NCBI GenBank assembly: GCA_025449435.1 | Contig: JANWJO010000115.1 | Span: forward strand, 1 to 6,107 | Length of the DNA stretch: 6,107 nucleotides | Direction: 5' to 3' | Origin: Chloroflexota bacterium | Lineage (GTDB): Bacteria > Chloroflexota > UBA4733 | In this document: piece by piece, positions 6,105-6,107 of the stretch | Numbering within the stretch: the stretch's first letter is position 1 | Layout: every line of letters starts with the position of its first letter | Position numbers and translations under genes: made by a program | The notes under the pieces: model-generated | What the model was told of the DNA's origin: nothing | The model's input: the letters and a program-made list of their open reading frames with translations, nothing else | Database searches by the model: none

Positions 6105-6107
6105 CGC

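Overview
The window looks like chromosomal DNA of an Acidobacteriota bacterium, probably of the Terriglobia/Acidobacteriaceae type. This is inferred from gene content and moderately high GC. The key signs are a very large secreted S53 (pro-kumamolisin/sedolisin) protein with Ig-like repeats, a C-terminal 'LPARRRK + hydrophobic stretch + GCG' module that I recall as typical of acidobacterial surface proteins, and a TPR protein resembling acidobacterial multihaem cytochrome/TPR fusions. No database search was possible, so the taxonomic call is from memory of these families.

Layout: positions 1-1286 (+) hold the C-terminal part of a protein whose start lies before the window. It has a beta-rich domain resembling the non-haem part of cytochrome c554-like multihaem proteins, then five tandem 34-residue TPRs. 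A gap of 23 bases leads to 1310-1876 (+), a small exported protein of unknown function, probably co-transcribed with it. Positions 1877-1937 contain a perfect 13-bp inverted repeat that serves as a terminator between convergent genes. Positions 1938 to about 6104 (-) are one uninterrupted gene for a roughly 1,380-residue secreted protein: signal peptide, pro-kumamolisin propeptide, S53-fold domain, several Ig-like domains and a two-helix hydrophobic C-terminal module. Its promoter and possibly its true start lie beyond the right edge.

The most notable point is that the S53 domain appears to have lost all of its catalytic residues. Aligned by eye to kumamolisin, the Glu, Asp and Ser of the catalytic triad and the oxyanion-hole Asp are Ile317, Gln321, Glu579 and Asn403. 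The fold motifs and the calcium-site residues at the end of the domain remain. The reading frame is intact over 4.1 kb, so this looks like a maintained pseudopeptidase, perhaps a binding or adhesin-like surface protein, rather than a decaying protease gene. The two plus-strand genes and the minus-strand gene are convergent and show no evident functional link. No RNA genes, mobile elements, CRISPR arrays or attachment sites were seen.
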